A stretch of 14,384 nucleotides of DNA from an uncultured Lactobacillus sp. (GTDB taxonomy: Bacteria; Bacillota; Bacilli; Lactobacillales; Lactobacillaceae). This document shows positions 1-7,321 of this stretch, one piece after another. A program made the translations under genes and the position numbers. The stretch spans positions 1-14,384 of the forward strand of contig NZ_CABUIW010000057.1 in NCBI RefSeq assembly GCF_902491705.1, in the 5' to 3' direction. Every line of letters starts with the position of its first letter. The stretch's first letter is position 1. Below the pieces are notes generated by a model. That model was not told the origin of the DNA, did not search any database, and was given only the letters and a program-made list of their open reading frames with translations.

Positions 1-117
1 GCTCAAGCTATAGAGGAATATATCAAATACTATAACGAAGAAAGGATAAAGAGCAGATTAAAAGGCTTAACTCCGAAAGAATATCGGAATCAAGCCTCTA
101 TTAATCCTATGTTTTAA
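1..117 (+). CDS. IS3-family transposase (OrfB), 3' end only
   Basis: The reading frame is open from base 1 and ends at the TAA at 115-117, giving the last 38 residues of a protein. The segment reads YYNEERIKSRLKGLTPKEYR followed by a short tail. This is the typical C-terminus of the DDE integrase-type transposase (OrfB) of IS3-family elements, IS150-like group, just after the catalytic glutamate region. The catalytic core lies outside the window, so activity cannot be judged. The gene is followed within 30 bases by what looks like the end of the element. The family call is from motif recognition; the exact IS name is not determined. Confidence 0.85.
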   Translation, partial: AQAIEEYIKYYNEERIKSRLKGLTPKEYRNQASINPMF

Positions 118-144
118 AATGTCTACTTTTTAGGTCCCACTTCA
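1..144 (+). mobile_element. Right end of an IS3-family insertion sequence
   Basis: Downstream of the transposase stop, the bases up to about 144 end in GGTCCCACTTCA. The reverse complement starts TGAAGTGGGACC, which fits the 5'-TG...CA-3' ends and the inverted repeat style of IS3-family elements. The exact boundary is inferred, because the left end and the target duplication are outside the window. A coding frame resumes immediately after base 144 and continues without a stop into the next gene, so the element appears to sit inside that gene. Confidence 0.7.
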
Positions 145-1081
145 ATCAGATGGCGTACGTGAATTTATTTTTAATAAATATGAAGACGATATTACAAAAA
201 ATATTAATAGTTTAACTGCCTCTTCAAAATCACAATTGACAGTGCATGCAAAACAAATGTATAAATTTGCCTTTGAAATGAAAAAAGGTGATTTTGTTTT
301 AACACCTACAAAGCATTCTTATAAATTTGCTCTTGGAGAGATAATTGGTGATCCTTATGATGAATCAGTAGAAAAAATAAAGAAGCTTCAACAAGAAGCG
401 AATAATAAAGATATAGCATATACACCGTCTAATTATATTAAAAGAAGAAAAGTTAATTGGCTGTTTATTATTGATAGAAGAGATTTACCAAAAGAAATAG
501 CTTGGATAATGAACACGCATCAAGCTATTGAGACGTTAAATGTAGAAAATAAAACAAAATTATTTAATTTGGTCGCCCCTCTTTATGAATATAATAATAA
601 ATATTATTTGCGTGTGTATACATCGCATGGAGGAGAATTAAATATTTCTGATTGGAAAAATTTACTTTCAATTGTTCCTGAAGATAAGCATGAAGATATT
701 GATTTACGAGCAGATGTAAATTCACCAGGTTTTTTTACTTTTTTAACCGATAATTTTGTTGAAATAAAACATATTGTTCAAATATTGCTTTGGAGTACAG
801 GGATGGGAATATCGATTAAGGGTGCTATAAAGATGATAGTCGGAAAAGATAATTTGAAGAAGAAAGGAATAGTCAAATGGGGACAGGAAATATATAAAAA
901 TCATCAAGATAATAAAGTGCATAATATGAAAAAGAAAATTGAATATGTGAAAGAAAAGAACAAGTATAAAAAATTAAAAAATCTAGATTTAAGTATTAAA
1001 GAAGTAGGTAAGCCAGTTGAAAAAAATAATGATAAAATCATTGGACTAAATATAGAAGATAAGAAAAATAAAGAAAATTAG
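145..1081 (+). pseudogene. EVE/PUA-like domain protein with hydrophobic segment, 5' end lost to the IS
   Basis: The frame is open from the IS boundary to 1081. The first usable start inside it is TTG at 236, which would give 281 residues, but no good ribosome binding site precedes it. Counting from that TTG, residues 16-39 (KKGDFV, then LGEIIGD) and 69-85 (KRRKVNWL, then RRDLP) resemble the EVE/PUA-like fold found at the N-terminus of some modification-dependent restriction enzymes, which reads modified bases. The coding frame upstream of the TTG (GVREFIF onward) looks like the missing front part of the same domain, so the gene was probably truncated by the IS. An SPGFF motif at 163-167 precedes a hydrophobic stretch at about 175-202, possibly membrane-associated, and a very lysine-rich tail from 207. 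Base composition is strikingly AT-rich. A role in phage defence is inference; loss of the start region suggests it is inactive. Confidence 0.55.
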
Positions 1082-1102
1082 GCAATATTTTGTATTAAAA
1101 AA

Positions 1103-1114
1103 TATTCTAGAATA
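1103..1114. promoter_or_regulatory. 12-bp palindrome and possible -10 box before the MerR gene
   Basis: TATTCTAGAATA is a perfect palindrome. It contains TAGAAT (1108-1113), a passable -10 box for the gene that starts at 1139. No clear -35 box lies at the right distance. It could be an operator for autoregulation or a chance palindrome in AT-rich DNA. Confidence 0.25.
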
Positions 1115-1138
1115 AGTATGGAGCAAAAGGTAATTCAT

Positions 1139-2308
1139 ATGCTACAACACTACACAAGTGGCGAATTTGCGAAGAAGGCGCATGTGTCGATTCGCACAAT
1201 TCGCTATTATGATCAGAAGAATTTATTAAAGCCAGCAATGCACACTAAAGGTGGGGCACGGCTTTATACTGACCAAGATTTTGCCAAACTGCAACAGATC
1301 TTGCTTTTAAAATACTTAGGATTCTCACTGAGCGATATTCGTGAAATGACTATTGGCTCTGGTGATAAGCAATTATTGCGAGAGTCACTACAGATTCAGA
1401 AGCGCCTTGCTGAAGAGCGACTTGAAGAGATGAAGAACGTGGTCGGTGCAATCAATTCAACTAGTAAAGCACTGGATCAAAATGAACAAGTCGATTGGTC
1501 TAAGATGCTAAATTTGATTCACCTGACTTCCATGAATCACTCACTTAGCATGCAGTACAAGAACGCTACGAATATTTCTGCCCGCATTCGCCTGCACCGC
1601 GATTATTCTACTAATAAGAAAGGTTGGTTCCCATGGCTATTTAGTAATTTGCATTTAAGGCCAGGGATGAAGGTGCTAGAACTCGGCACTGGTAACGGTG
1701 CGTTATGGTCGCAGAATATTAGCAAATTGCCAGAAGGCGTGAACATTATTCTTTCTGATATTTCCGAGGGAATTTTGGCTGATGCTAAGAATGAGATTGG
1801 CGAGAATTCTGAATTTCAATATGCCGTCTTTGATGCACAGAAGATTCCTTTTGCCGATAATACTTTTGATTTGGTAATTGCTAACCACATGCTTTTTTAC
1901 TGTGATGATATCCCTCAAACACTCAAAGAAATTCGCCGAGTTCTGAAGTCTGGTGCGCCACTGATGTGTAGCACTTATTCCAAGCGTCACATGCATGAGA
2001 TCACTGATCTGGTGCAGAGCTTTAACTCCAATATCGTTCTTTCTTCTACTAATTTATATGAACGCTTCGGCCTAGATAACGGCAAGCAGCTTCTTAGCAA
2101 ATACTTCAATGATGTTACTTGTCACAGGTACAATGATTCAATCGAAATTTCTGAAGCAATGCCACTAATTTCTTATATCCTATCTTGTCACGGCAATCAA
2201 AACGAAATTTTGCTTAATCACTATCCCGAATTTAAACACTACGTTGATGAGAAGGTCCGAGGCGGCTTTCACATTACTAAAGACGCTGGCTTTTTTGTAG
2301 CAAAATAA
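1139..2308 (+). CDS. MerR-family regulator fused to a SAM-dependent methyltransferase
   Basis: The protein has 389 residues. Residues 5-72 form a MerR winged-helix DNA-binding domain (YTSGEFAKKAHVSIRTIRYY, then a wing with GGARLYT and LGFSLSDIREM), followed by a coiled dimerisation helix to about 115. From about 175 on there is a class I methyltransferase domain: motif I is VLELGTGNG at 179-187, an acidic residue at 207 (ILSDIS) would bind the SAM ribose, and a PFADNTFDLV segment follows. The target of methylation, if any, is unknown; the C-terminal domain could also act as a ligand sensor. ATG 1139 is preferred because AAAAGG ends 8 bases before it, whereas an in-frame ATG at 1118 has no such site. 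The gene lies directly upstream of a MerR-style promoter that drives the rhamnose operon. The domain call is firm; the regulatory link is inference. Confidence 0.85.
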   Translation: MLQHYTSGEFAKKAHVSIRTIRYYDQKNLLKPAMHTKGGARLYTDQDFAKLQQILLLKYLGFSLSDIREMTIGSGDKQLLRESLQIQKRLAEERLEEMKNVVGAINSTSKALDQNEQVDWSKMLNLIHLTSMNHSLSMQYKNATNISARIRLHRDYSTNKKGWFPWLFSNLHLRPGMKVLELGTGNGALWSQNISKLPEGVNIILSDISEGILADAKNEIGENSEFQYAVFDAQKIPFADNTFDLVIANHMLFYCDDIPQTLKEIRRVLKSGAPLMCSTYSKRHMHEITDLVQSFNSNIVLSSTNLYERFGLDNGKQLLSKYFNDVTCHRYNDSIEISEAMPLISYILSCHGNQNEILLNHYPEFKHYVDEKVRGGFHITKDAGFFVAK

Positions 2309-2331
2309 GTCGCGTTTTTTTCTTCATTCTC

Positions 2332-2362
2332 TTGAAGGTTACGTAACGTAATGTTGTATAAT
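2332..2362 (+). promoter_or_regulatory. Promoter of the rhamnose operon, MerR-type 19-bp spacer with palindrome
   Basis: A -35 box TTGAAG (2332-2337) and a perfect -10 box TATAAT (2357-2362) are separated by 19 bases, longer than the usual 17. The spacer holds the palindromes GTTACGTAAC (2338-2347) and, overlapping it, TTACGTAACGTAA (2339-2351). MerR-family activators typically bind palindromes inside 19-20-bp spacers and twist the DNA to permit transcription. The MerR-methyltransferase gene ends only 24 bases upstream of the -35 box. The element is seen directly; control by that protein is inferred. Confidence 0.65.
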
Positions 2363-2398
2363 CCATATGAATCAAATTTTGATTATATGGAGGAACAC

Positions 2399-3436
2399 AT
2401 GAAAGTTATTGTTACTGGTGGAGCAGGCTTTATTGGCTCAAACTTCATCTTTTATATGATGAAAAAACACCCTGATTATGAGATTATCTGCTTAGACAAG
2501 TTGACTTATGCAGGTAACTTATCAACTTTGAAGAGCATAATGGACAAGCCAAACTTCAAGTTCGTTAAGATGGATATTTGTGATCGAGACAATATCTACA
2601 AGTTATTTGAAGAAGAAAAGCCAGATGTAGTTGTCAACTTTGCTGCAGAAAGTCACGTTGACCGTTCAATCGAAAATCCAGAAATTTTCCTTGAAACTAA
2701 CATTATTGGTACTTCAGTATTGATGGATGCATGTCGCAAGTACGGCATCAAACGTTTTCACCAAGTATCAACTGATGAAGTATACGGCGACTTGCCACTT
2801 GATAGACCTGATCTTTTCTTCCACGAAGACACACCACTTCATACTTCAAGTCCATACTCATCAAGCAAGGCTAGTGCTGACTTGTTAGTTGGTGCATACG
2901 GCAGAACCTACAACTTGCCAGTAACTATTTCTCGCTGCTCAAACAACTACGGACCATATCAATTCCCAGAGAAGTTAATTCCATTGATGATCCAAAGAGC
3001 ATTGAACAACGAAAAGTTGCCAGTTTATGGTGACGGTGAAAATGTCCGCGACTGGCTTTATGTTGAAGATCACTGCAAGGCAATTGATTTGATCTTGGAG
3101 AAGGGCAAGCCTGGTGAAATCTACAACATCGGTGGTCACAACGAAATGCACAACATCGACATTGTTAAGTTGATCTGTGACTATTTAGACAAGCCATATT
3201 CATTAATTGAACACGTTACTGACCGTAAGGGTCACGACCGCCGCTATGCTATTGATCCAGAAAAGATCCACAACGAACTTGGCTGGCTTCCAGAAACCAT
3301 GTTCAAAGACGGCATTAAGAAGACCATTCAATGGTATCTTGATAACAAAGAATGGTGGGAAAATATCATTTCTGGCGATTACCAAAACTATTACGAAGAA
3401 ATGTATGGTGACAGAAAGGTTTTAGACAAGGACTAA
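2399..3436 (+). CDS. rfbB: dTDP-glucose 4,6-dehydratase
   Basis: This 345-residue short-chain dehydrogenase/reductase converts dTDP-glucose to dTDP-4-keto-6-deoxyglucose, the second step of dTDP-L-rhamnose synthesis, in the cytoplasm. Visible marks are the NAD-binding GGAGFIG loop at 7-13, the STDEVYG segment at 124-130 with the dehydratase Asp-Glu pair, and the catalytic YxxxK at Tyr153/Lys157. The start at 2399 is chosen because GGAGG lies 5 bases upstream. An in-frame ATG at 2351 falls between the -35 and -10 boxes of the promoter and cannot be the start. It is the first gene of rfbBACD, and its last codons carry the ribosome binding site (AAGGA) for the next gene, 3 bases downstream. Length is normal for the family. 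Confidence 0.96.
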   Translation: MKVIVTGGAGFIGSNFIFYMMKKHPDYEIICLDKLTYAGNLSTLKSIMDKPNFKFVKMDICDRDNIYKLFEEEKPDVVVNFAAESHVDRSIENPEIFLETNIIGTSVLMDACRKYGIKRFHQVSTDEVYGDLPLDRPDLFFHEDTPLHTSSPYSSSKASADLLVGAYGRTYNLPVTISRCSNNYGPYQFPEKLIPLMIQRALNNEKLPVYGDGENVRDWLYVEDHCKAIDLILEKGKPGEIYNIGGHNEMHNIDIVKLICDYLDKPYSLIEHVTDRKGHDRRYAIDPEKIHNELGWLPETMFKDGIKKTIQWYLDNKEWWENIISGDYQNYYEEMYGDRKVLDKD

Positions 3437-3439
3437 ATT

Positions 3440-4324
3440 ATGAAGGGCATTATTTTAGCGGGTGGCTCAGGCACTCGTCTTTATCCATTAACTTTAGTAA
3501 CCAGTAAGCAATTATTGCCTGTCTATGATAAGCCAATGATTTATTATCCTTTATCAACCTTGATGCTTGCAGGGATTAAGGATATTTTGATCATTTCAAC
3601 ACCAGCTGACACACCACGCTTCAAAGAATTACTTGGCGATGGTTCACAATTTGGTGTTAAGTTATCATACAAGGTTCAACCAAGTCCTGATGGCTTAGCT
3701 CAAGCCTTTACTTTGGGTGAGGACTTCATTAACGGCGAACCTTGTGCCATGATTTTGGGCGACAACATTTTTTACGGCAACGGTTTTACACAACTACTTA
3801 AGAGTGCCGCAAAAGATGCACAAAATGGCAAGGCAACCGTATTTGGCTACTATGTAAATGATCCAGAACGCTTCGGCGTGGTTGATTTTGATAAAGATGG
3901 CAAGGCTATTTCGATTGAAGAAAAGCCAGAACATCCTAAGAGCAACTATGCTGTAACTGGTCTTTACTTCTACCCAGCTGGCGTTAGTGCAAAGGCCGCT
4001 CAAGTTAAGCCAAGTGCACGCGGCGAAGTTGAAATTACCAGTTTGAATGACATGTACTTGCAAGAAGGTAACTTAGACGTACAACTTTTGGGTCGCGGCT
4101 ATGCCTGGCTTGATACTGGTACAATGCATAGTTTAGTTGATGCTTCTAACTACGTTAAGATGGTTGAGGAGCGTCAAGGCGTATCAATTTCAGCACCTGA
4201 AGAAATTGCATTTGTTCATGGCTGGATCAGTAAAGATCAATTGCTTAAAGCAGCAGAACACTATGGCAAGAGTCCATATGGTCAACATTTAAAGTCAGTT
4301 GCTGAAGGAAAATTACGTTATTAA
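3440..4324 (+). CDS. rfbA: Glucose-1-phosphate thymidylyltransferase
   Basis: This 294-residue nucleotidyltransferase joins dTTP and glucose-1-phosphate to make dTDP-glucose, the first committed step of the rhamnose pathway. The N-terminal signature LAGGSGTRLYPLT at 6-18 binds the nucleotide; Lys23 in SKQLLPVYDKP and Asp108 in the LGDNIFYG loop (metal binding) are in place. It starts 3 bases after the rfbB stop, so translation is probably coupled. Length and motifs match RmlA/RfbA proteins; GalU, a related enzyme, is separately present downstream and has a different signature. Confidence 0.96.
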   Translation: MKGIILAGGSGTRLYPLTLVTSKQLLPVYDKPMIYYPLSTLMLAGIKDILIISTPADTPRFKELLGDGSQFGVKLSYKVQPSPDGLAQAFTLGEDFINGEPCAMILGDNIFYGNGFTQLLKSAAKDAQNGKATVFGYYVNDPERFGVVDFDKDGKAISIEEKPEHPKSNYAVTGLYFYPAGVSAKAAQVKPSARGEVEITSLNDMYLQEGNLDVQLLGRGYAWLDTGTMHSLVDASNYVKMVEERQGVSISAPEEIAFVHGWISKDQLLKAAEHYGKSPYGQHLKSVAEGKLRY

Positions 4325-4342
4325 TAAGGAAAGAAGATAAAA

Positions 4343-4951
4343 ATGGGACAAATTAAAGTTGAAAAGAATGTCGGCGGTATTGAAGGTTTAGCGGTAATCA
4401 CCCCAACTGTTCACGGAGATGACCGTGGTTACTTCATGGAAACTTTTAACCAAAGAGACATGATGGATGCGGGATTTAGTATTAATTTCGTTCAAGATAA
4501 CCAATCAAGCTCAACTAAGGGTGTACTTCGTGGTTTACACTTCCAAAAGCATTACCCACAAATTAAGTTGGTTCGCGCTGTTCGCGGTAGCGTTTTTGAT
4601 GTTGCAGTCGATCTTAGAAGTGAATCAAAGACTTACGGCAAGTGGTACGGTGTTGAATTAACTGCAGAAAACAAGAAGCAATTCTTAATTCCACAAGGCT
4701 TTGCACATGGCTTCCTTGTATTAAGTGATGTTGCAGAATTTTGCTATAAGGTTAATGACTTCTGGCATCCAAATGATGAAGGTGGTATGGCTTGGAATGA
4801 TCCTGAAATTGGTATTAAGTGGCCACACCTTAAGGGCGATTACCCAGGTAGTGCTGACGCTAGTGGCTACACTTTAGACGACGGTACTAAGTTGAACATG
4901 GCAGAACGTGACCAAGAATGGCAAGGTTTAAAGGATACTTTCAAGTTTTAA
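4343..4951 (+). CDS. rfbC: dTDP-4-dehydrorhamnose 3,5-epimerase
   Basis: This 202-residue cupin-fold enzyme epimerises C3 and C5 of dTDP-4-keto-6-deoxyglucose. The conserved GVLRGLHFQ motif at 60-68 contains the probable catalytic base His66. DVAVDLR (86-92), the IPQGFAHGF loop (116-124), Tyr135, and the WNDPEIGIKWP segment near 151-161 also fit RmlC. It follows rfbA after 18 bases, with AAGGA at 4326-4330 as the likely binding site. It is somewhat longer than the roughly 180-residue enterobacterial enzyme, with extra residues at the C-terminus. Confidence 0.95.
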   Translation: MGQIKVEKNVGGIEGLAVITPTVHGDDRGYFMETFNQRDMMDAGFSINFVQDNQSSSTKGVLRGLHFQKHYPQIKLVRAVRGSVFDVAVDLRSESKTYGKWYGVELTAENKKQFLIPQGFAHGFLVLSDVAEFCYKVNDFWHPNDEGGMAWNDPEIGIKWPHLKGDYPGSADASGYTLDDGTKLNMAERDQEWQGLKDTFKF

Positions 4952-4967
4952 TTAGTGAGGCGTATTA

Positions 4968-5954
4968 ATGAAAGCTTTTGTAACTGGAGTTAATGGTCAA
5001 CTGGGCCATGACGTAATGAATGAACTTGCTAAGCGTGGCTATGAAGGTGTAGGTTCAGACCTTGCACCTGAATATAGTGGTGTTGCAGATGGCACTGCCG
5101 TAACTAAGATGCCATATGTTTCTTTAGATATCACTGATAAGGAAGCAGTTGACAAGGTAATTACTGAAGTAAATCCAGACGTAATTATTCACTGTGCTGC
5201 TTGGACTGCTGTTGATATGGCTGAAGACGATGACAAGGTAGAAGCTGTTCGCAAGGTTAATGTTGGCGGTACGCAAAATATTGCAGATAGCGCCAAGAAG
5301 CTAGATGTGCCAATGGTTTACCTATCAACTGATTACGTATTTGATGGTCAAGGTACTAAGCCATGGGAGCCTGACTTTAAGGGTTACAAGCCACTTAACG
5401 TTTATGGGAAAACTAAGCTTGGCGGAGAAAAGGCAGTTGCCGATACTTTAGACAAGTACTTTATCGTCCGTATCGCTTGGGTATTTGGCGTAAATGGTTC
5501 TAACTTTATCAAGACTATGCTTAAAGTTGGTTCTAATCATGATGAAGTTAAAGTTGTTGATGATCAAATCGGTACGCCAACTTACACTTTTGACTTGGCA
5601 CGCTTACTCGTTGACATGGTTGAGACTGATAAGTATGGCTACTACCACGCAACTAATTCAGAGTTACCTGCAACTGAGAGTGGTTATGACGCAAATGGCA
5701 CCAAGACTGGTTACATTTCTTGGTATGATTTTACTAAGGAAATTTACCGTCAAGCTGGCTACGACACTAAGGTAACACCTGTGACTACCGCTGAATATGG
5801 TTTATCCAAGGCGGTCCGTCCATTTAATTCACGACTTGATAAAAGCAAGCTTGAAGAAAATGGCTTTAAGCCACTTCCAACTTGGCCAGATGCTGTGAAG
5901 AGATATCTTGAAATCTTGAAAAAAGATGGATTCTTCGATAAATTAGACAAGTAA
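4968..5954 (+). CDS. rfbD: dTDP-4-dehydrorhamnose reductase
   Basis: This 328-residue reductase makes dTDP-L-rhamnose, the last step of the pathway; the product feeds rhamnose into wall polysaccharides. The NAD(P)-binding loop is GVNGQLG at 7-13, STDYVFDG lies at 120-127, and the catalytic YxxxK is Tyr146/Lys150. GAGG about 10 bases before the ATG serves as the binding site. It is longer than the roughly 300-residue enterobacterial form, with inserts near 33-48 and around 225-250. It is the last gene of the operon, with a terminator 20 bases after the stop. A decayed second copy of residues about 174-328 lies at 12335-12720. Confidence 0.95.
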   Translation: MKAFVTGVNGQLGHDVMNELAKRGYEGVGSDLAPEYSGVADGTAVTKMPYVSLDITDKEAVDKVITEVNPDVIIHCAAWTAVDMAEDDDKVEAVRKVNVGGTQNIADSAKKLDVPMVYLSTDYVFDGQGTKPWEPDFKGYKPLNVYGKTKLGGEKAVADTLDKYFIVRIAWVFGVNGSNFIKTMLKVGSNHDEVKVVDDQIGTPTYTFDLARLLVDMVETDKYGYYHATNSELPATESGYDANGTKTGYISWYDFTKEIYRQAGYDTKVTPVTTAEYGLSKAVRPFNSRLDKSKLEENGFKPLPTWPDAVKRYLEILKKDGFFDKLDK

Positions 5955-5974
5955 GAAAATTTAATATTTTTATG

Positions 5975-6003
5975 AACTAAGCTACTTTAGGGCTTAGTTT
6001 TTT
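5975..6003 (+). terminator. Rho-independent terminator of the rfbBACD operon
   Basis: The arms AACTAAGC (5975-5982) and GCTTAGTT (5992-5999) form an 8-bp stem with a 9-base loop. The stem is followed by a run of T to 6003. Confidence 0.85.
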
Positions 6004-6019
6004 CTTGTGTTTAAAATGG

Positions 6020-6090
6020 TTGAAATAATTTAGTGTTAAAACTTATTATATTTTTGCTATTATTAAGTTGATAATTTTGTTAATGGAGGA
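6020..6090 (+). promoter_or_regulatory. Probable galU promoter and ribosome binding site
   Basis: Two overlapping candidates are visible: TTGAAA (6020-6025) with TATTAT (6044-6049) at an 18-base spacing, and an extended -10 TGCTATTAT (6055-6063). GGAGGA (6085-6090) is a strong ribosome binding site 6 bases before the galU start. A promoter is expected here because the rfb operon terminates just upstream; which candidate is used cannot be told. Confidence 0.5.
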
Positions 6091-6096
6091 TAAATT

Positions 6097-6981
6097 ATGA
6101 GAGTTAGAAAAGCAGTTATTCCAGCTGCAGGTCTTGGTACTAGATTTTTACCGGTAACTAAGTCAATGCCAAAAGAAATGTTGCCAATTGTTGATAAGCC
6201 AACAATTCAATTTATAGTTGAAGAAGCAAAGGCAGCAGGTATTGAAGATATTTTAATTGTTACTGGTAAGAATAAGCGTTCAATCGAAAATCATTTTGAT
6301 TCAAATCCTGAACTTGAACAAGATTTAAAAAAGACAGGTAAGATTGAACTGCTAAAATTAACACAAGATATCACTAATTTGGGAGTAAATTTGTATTATA
6401 CTCGTCAACCATATCCAGCAGGTCTTGGTGATGCAATTTATCGTGCACGTAGTTTTGTAGCAGGTGAACCATTCGTTGTAATGCTTGGTGATGACTTGAT
6501 GAAGGATAAGGTTACTTTGACTAAGCAATTGATGGATGATTATGATAAGACTCATGCTTCAACGATTGCAGTTATGCAAGTTCCTCATAAAGAAGTATCT
6601 AAGTACGGTGTTATTGATCCTGAAAGCAAAGTATCTGATGGTCTTTACAATGTAAAGAAATTCGTTGAAAAGCCTGCAGTTGATAAGGCTCCAAGTGACT
6701 TAGCAATTATTGGTCGTTACTTGCTTACACCTGAAATCTTTGATATTCTTGAACATCAAAAGCCAGGTCGCGGCGGTGAAATCCAATTGACTGATGCGAT
6801 CGATACTTTGAACCAAACTCAACGTGTATTTGCTCACGTATTCAAAGGTCAACGCTTTGACGTGGGGAATAAGGAAGGTTATCTTGAAACTTCAATTCAA
6901 TATGGTTTGACACACCCGGAAACTCGCGATGCTTTGAAGAAATATATTATTGCTTTAGGTAAGCAATTGGAGAAGAAATAA
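6097..6981 (+). CDS. galU: UTP-glucose-1-phosphate uridylyltransferase
   Basis: This 294-residue cytoplasmic enzyme makes UDP-glucose from UTP and glucose-1-phosphate, a sugar donor for wall polysaccharide, lipoteichoic acid anchors and galactose metabolism. The signature PAAGLGTRFLPVTKSMPKEM at 9-28 is typical of bacterial GalU and distinguishes it from the thymidylyltransferase upstream. The metal-binding LGDDLM loop and the KFVEKP segment are present. It competes with RfbA for glucose-1-phosphate. It has its own promoter and is followed by hairpins, so it is probably transcribed alone. Length is normal. Confidence 0.95.
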   Translation: MRVRKAVIPAAGLGTRFLPVTKSMPKEMLPIVDKPTIQFIVEEAKAAGIEDILIVTGKNKRSIENHFDSNPELEQDLKKTGKIELLKLTQDITNLGVNLYYTRQPYPAGLGDAIYRARSFVAGEPFVVMLGDDLMKDKVTLTKQLMDDYDKTHASTIAVMQVPHKEVSKYGVIDPESKVSDGLYNVKKFVEKPAVDKAPSDLAIIGRYLLTPEIFDILEHQKPGRGGEIQLTDAIDTLNQTQRVFAHVFKGQRFDVGNKEGYLETSIQYGLTHPETRDALKKYIIALGKQLEKK

Positions 6982-7006
6982 TTCAAGGGTAAATAGCACT
7001 TGAATT
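6980..7006 (+). terminator. Weak hairpin at the end of galU
   Basis: AATTCAAG (6980-6987) pairs with CTTGAATT (6999-7006) around an 11-base loop; the stem begins within the stop codon. A T-run follows only after about 10 bases, so it is at best a weak terminator or an mRNA-stabilising stem. Confidence 0.35.
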
Positions 7007-7045
7007 AATGTATAATTTTTTGAATAATCTTTTTTGTTAAAACTT

Positions 7046-7075
7046 ACTCCAGTCATGATGTGGCTGGAGTTTTTT
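7046..7075 (+). terminator. Rho-independent terminator after galU
   Basis: ACTCCAG (7046-7052) pairs with CTGGAGT (7064-7070), loop of 11 bases, followed directly by a run of T to 7075. Confidence 0.8.
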
Positions 7076-7100
7076 GGTAGGAGCATATTCTAATATGAAA

Positions 7101-7138
7101 GTAAGCAATAGTTTTAAATAACTATTGCTTGCTTTTTT
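7101..7138 (+). terminator. Second strong terminator between galU and the protease gene
   Basis: AAGCAATAGTT (7103-7113) and AACTATTGCTT (7120-7130) form a perfect 11-bp stem, extendable to 13 with a G-U pair, around the loop TTAAAT. A T-run (7133-7138) follows. With the preceding hairpin it insulates the protease gene from galU transcription. The rest of the 340-base gap, from 7139 to about 7220, is AT-rich with nothing recognisable. Confidence 0.8.
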
Positions 7139-7223
7139 AATTTCTAACTTATGAATTGCTAATATTAAATGTTGTGCTATAGAACTTTGTAAAACTAATA
7201 TTAAAAATATCCAAATTATTCTA

Positions 7224-7261
7224 TTGTTAAAGTTAAAATAAAATGATATCATTTCTATAAT
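7224..7261 (+). promoter_or_regulatory. Protease promoter with a 14-bp palindromic operator candidate
   Basis: TTGTTA (7224-7229) and the extended -10 TGATATCAT (7244-7252) are spaced 17 bases apart; a consensus TATAAT (7256-7261) follows and could serve a second start. The perfect palindrome AAATGATATCATTT (7241-7254) covers the first -10 box and touches the second, a position where a bound repressor would block RNA polymerase. The gene's ribosome binding site GGAGGA is at 7307-7312. I do not recognise the palindrome as a known operator. Confidence 0.5.
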
Positions 7262-7321
7262 TTAATTTAAGCGGGAATAATAGGAATTTTTATATAGATA
7301 ATTTCTGGAGGATAATAAGAT

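Noticed and set aside
2277..2320. Hairpin AAAGACGC/GCGTTTTT as terminator of the MerR-methyltransferase gene
   Set aside because: Only four G-C pairs, a loop of about 25 bases and one wobble make it too weak to support.
2351..2398. Longer start for rfbB at ATG 2351
   Set aside because: It lies between the -35 and -10 boxes of the promoter, has no ribosome binding site, and would add 16 residues before the NAD-binding start. ATG 2399 has GGAGG at the right distance.
7037..7252. 71-codon minus-strand frame between galU and the protease
   Set aside because: It runs through two strong terminator hairpins and the protease promoter, and its hydrophobic translation reflects AT-rich DNA.
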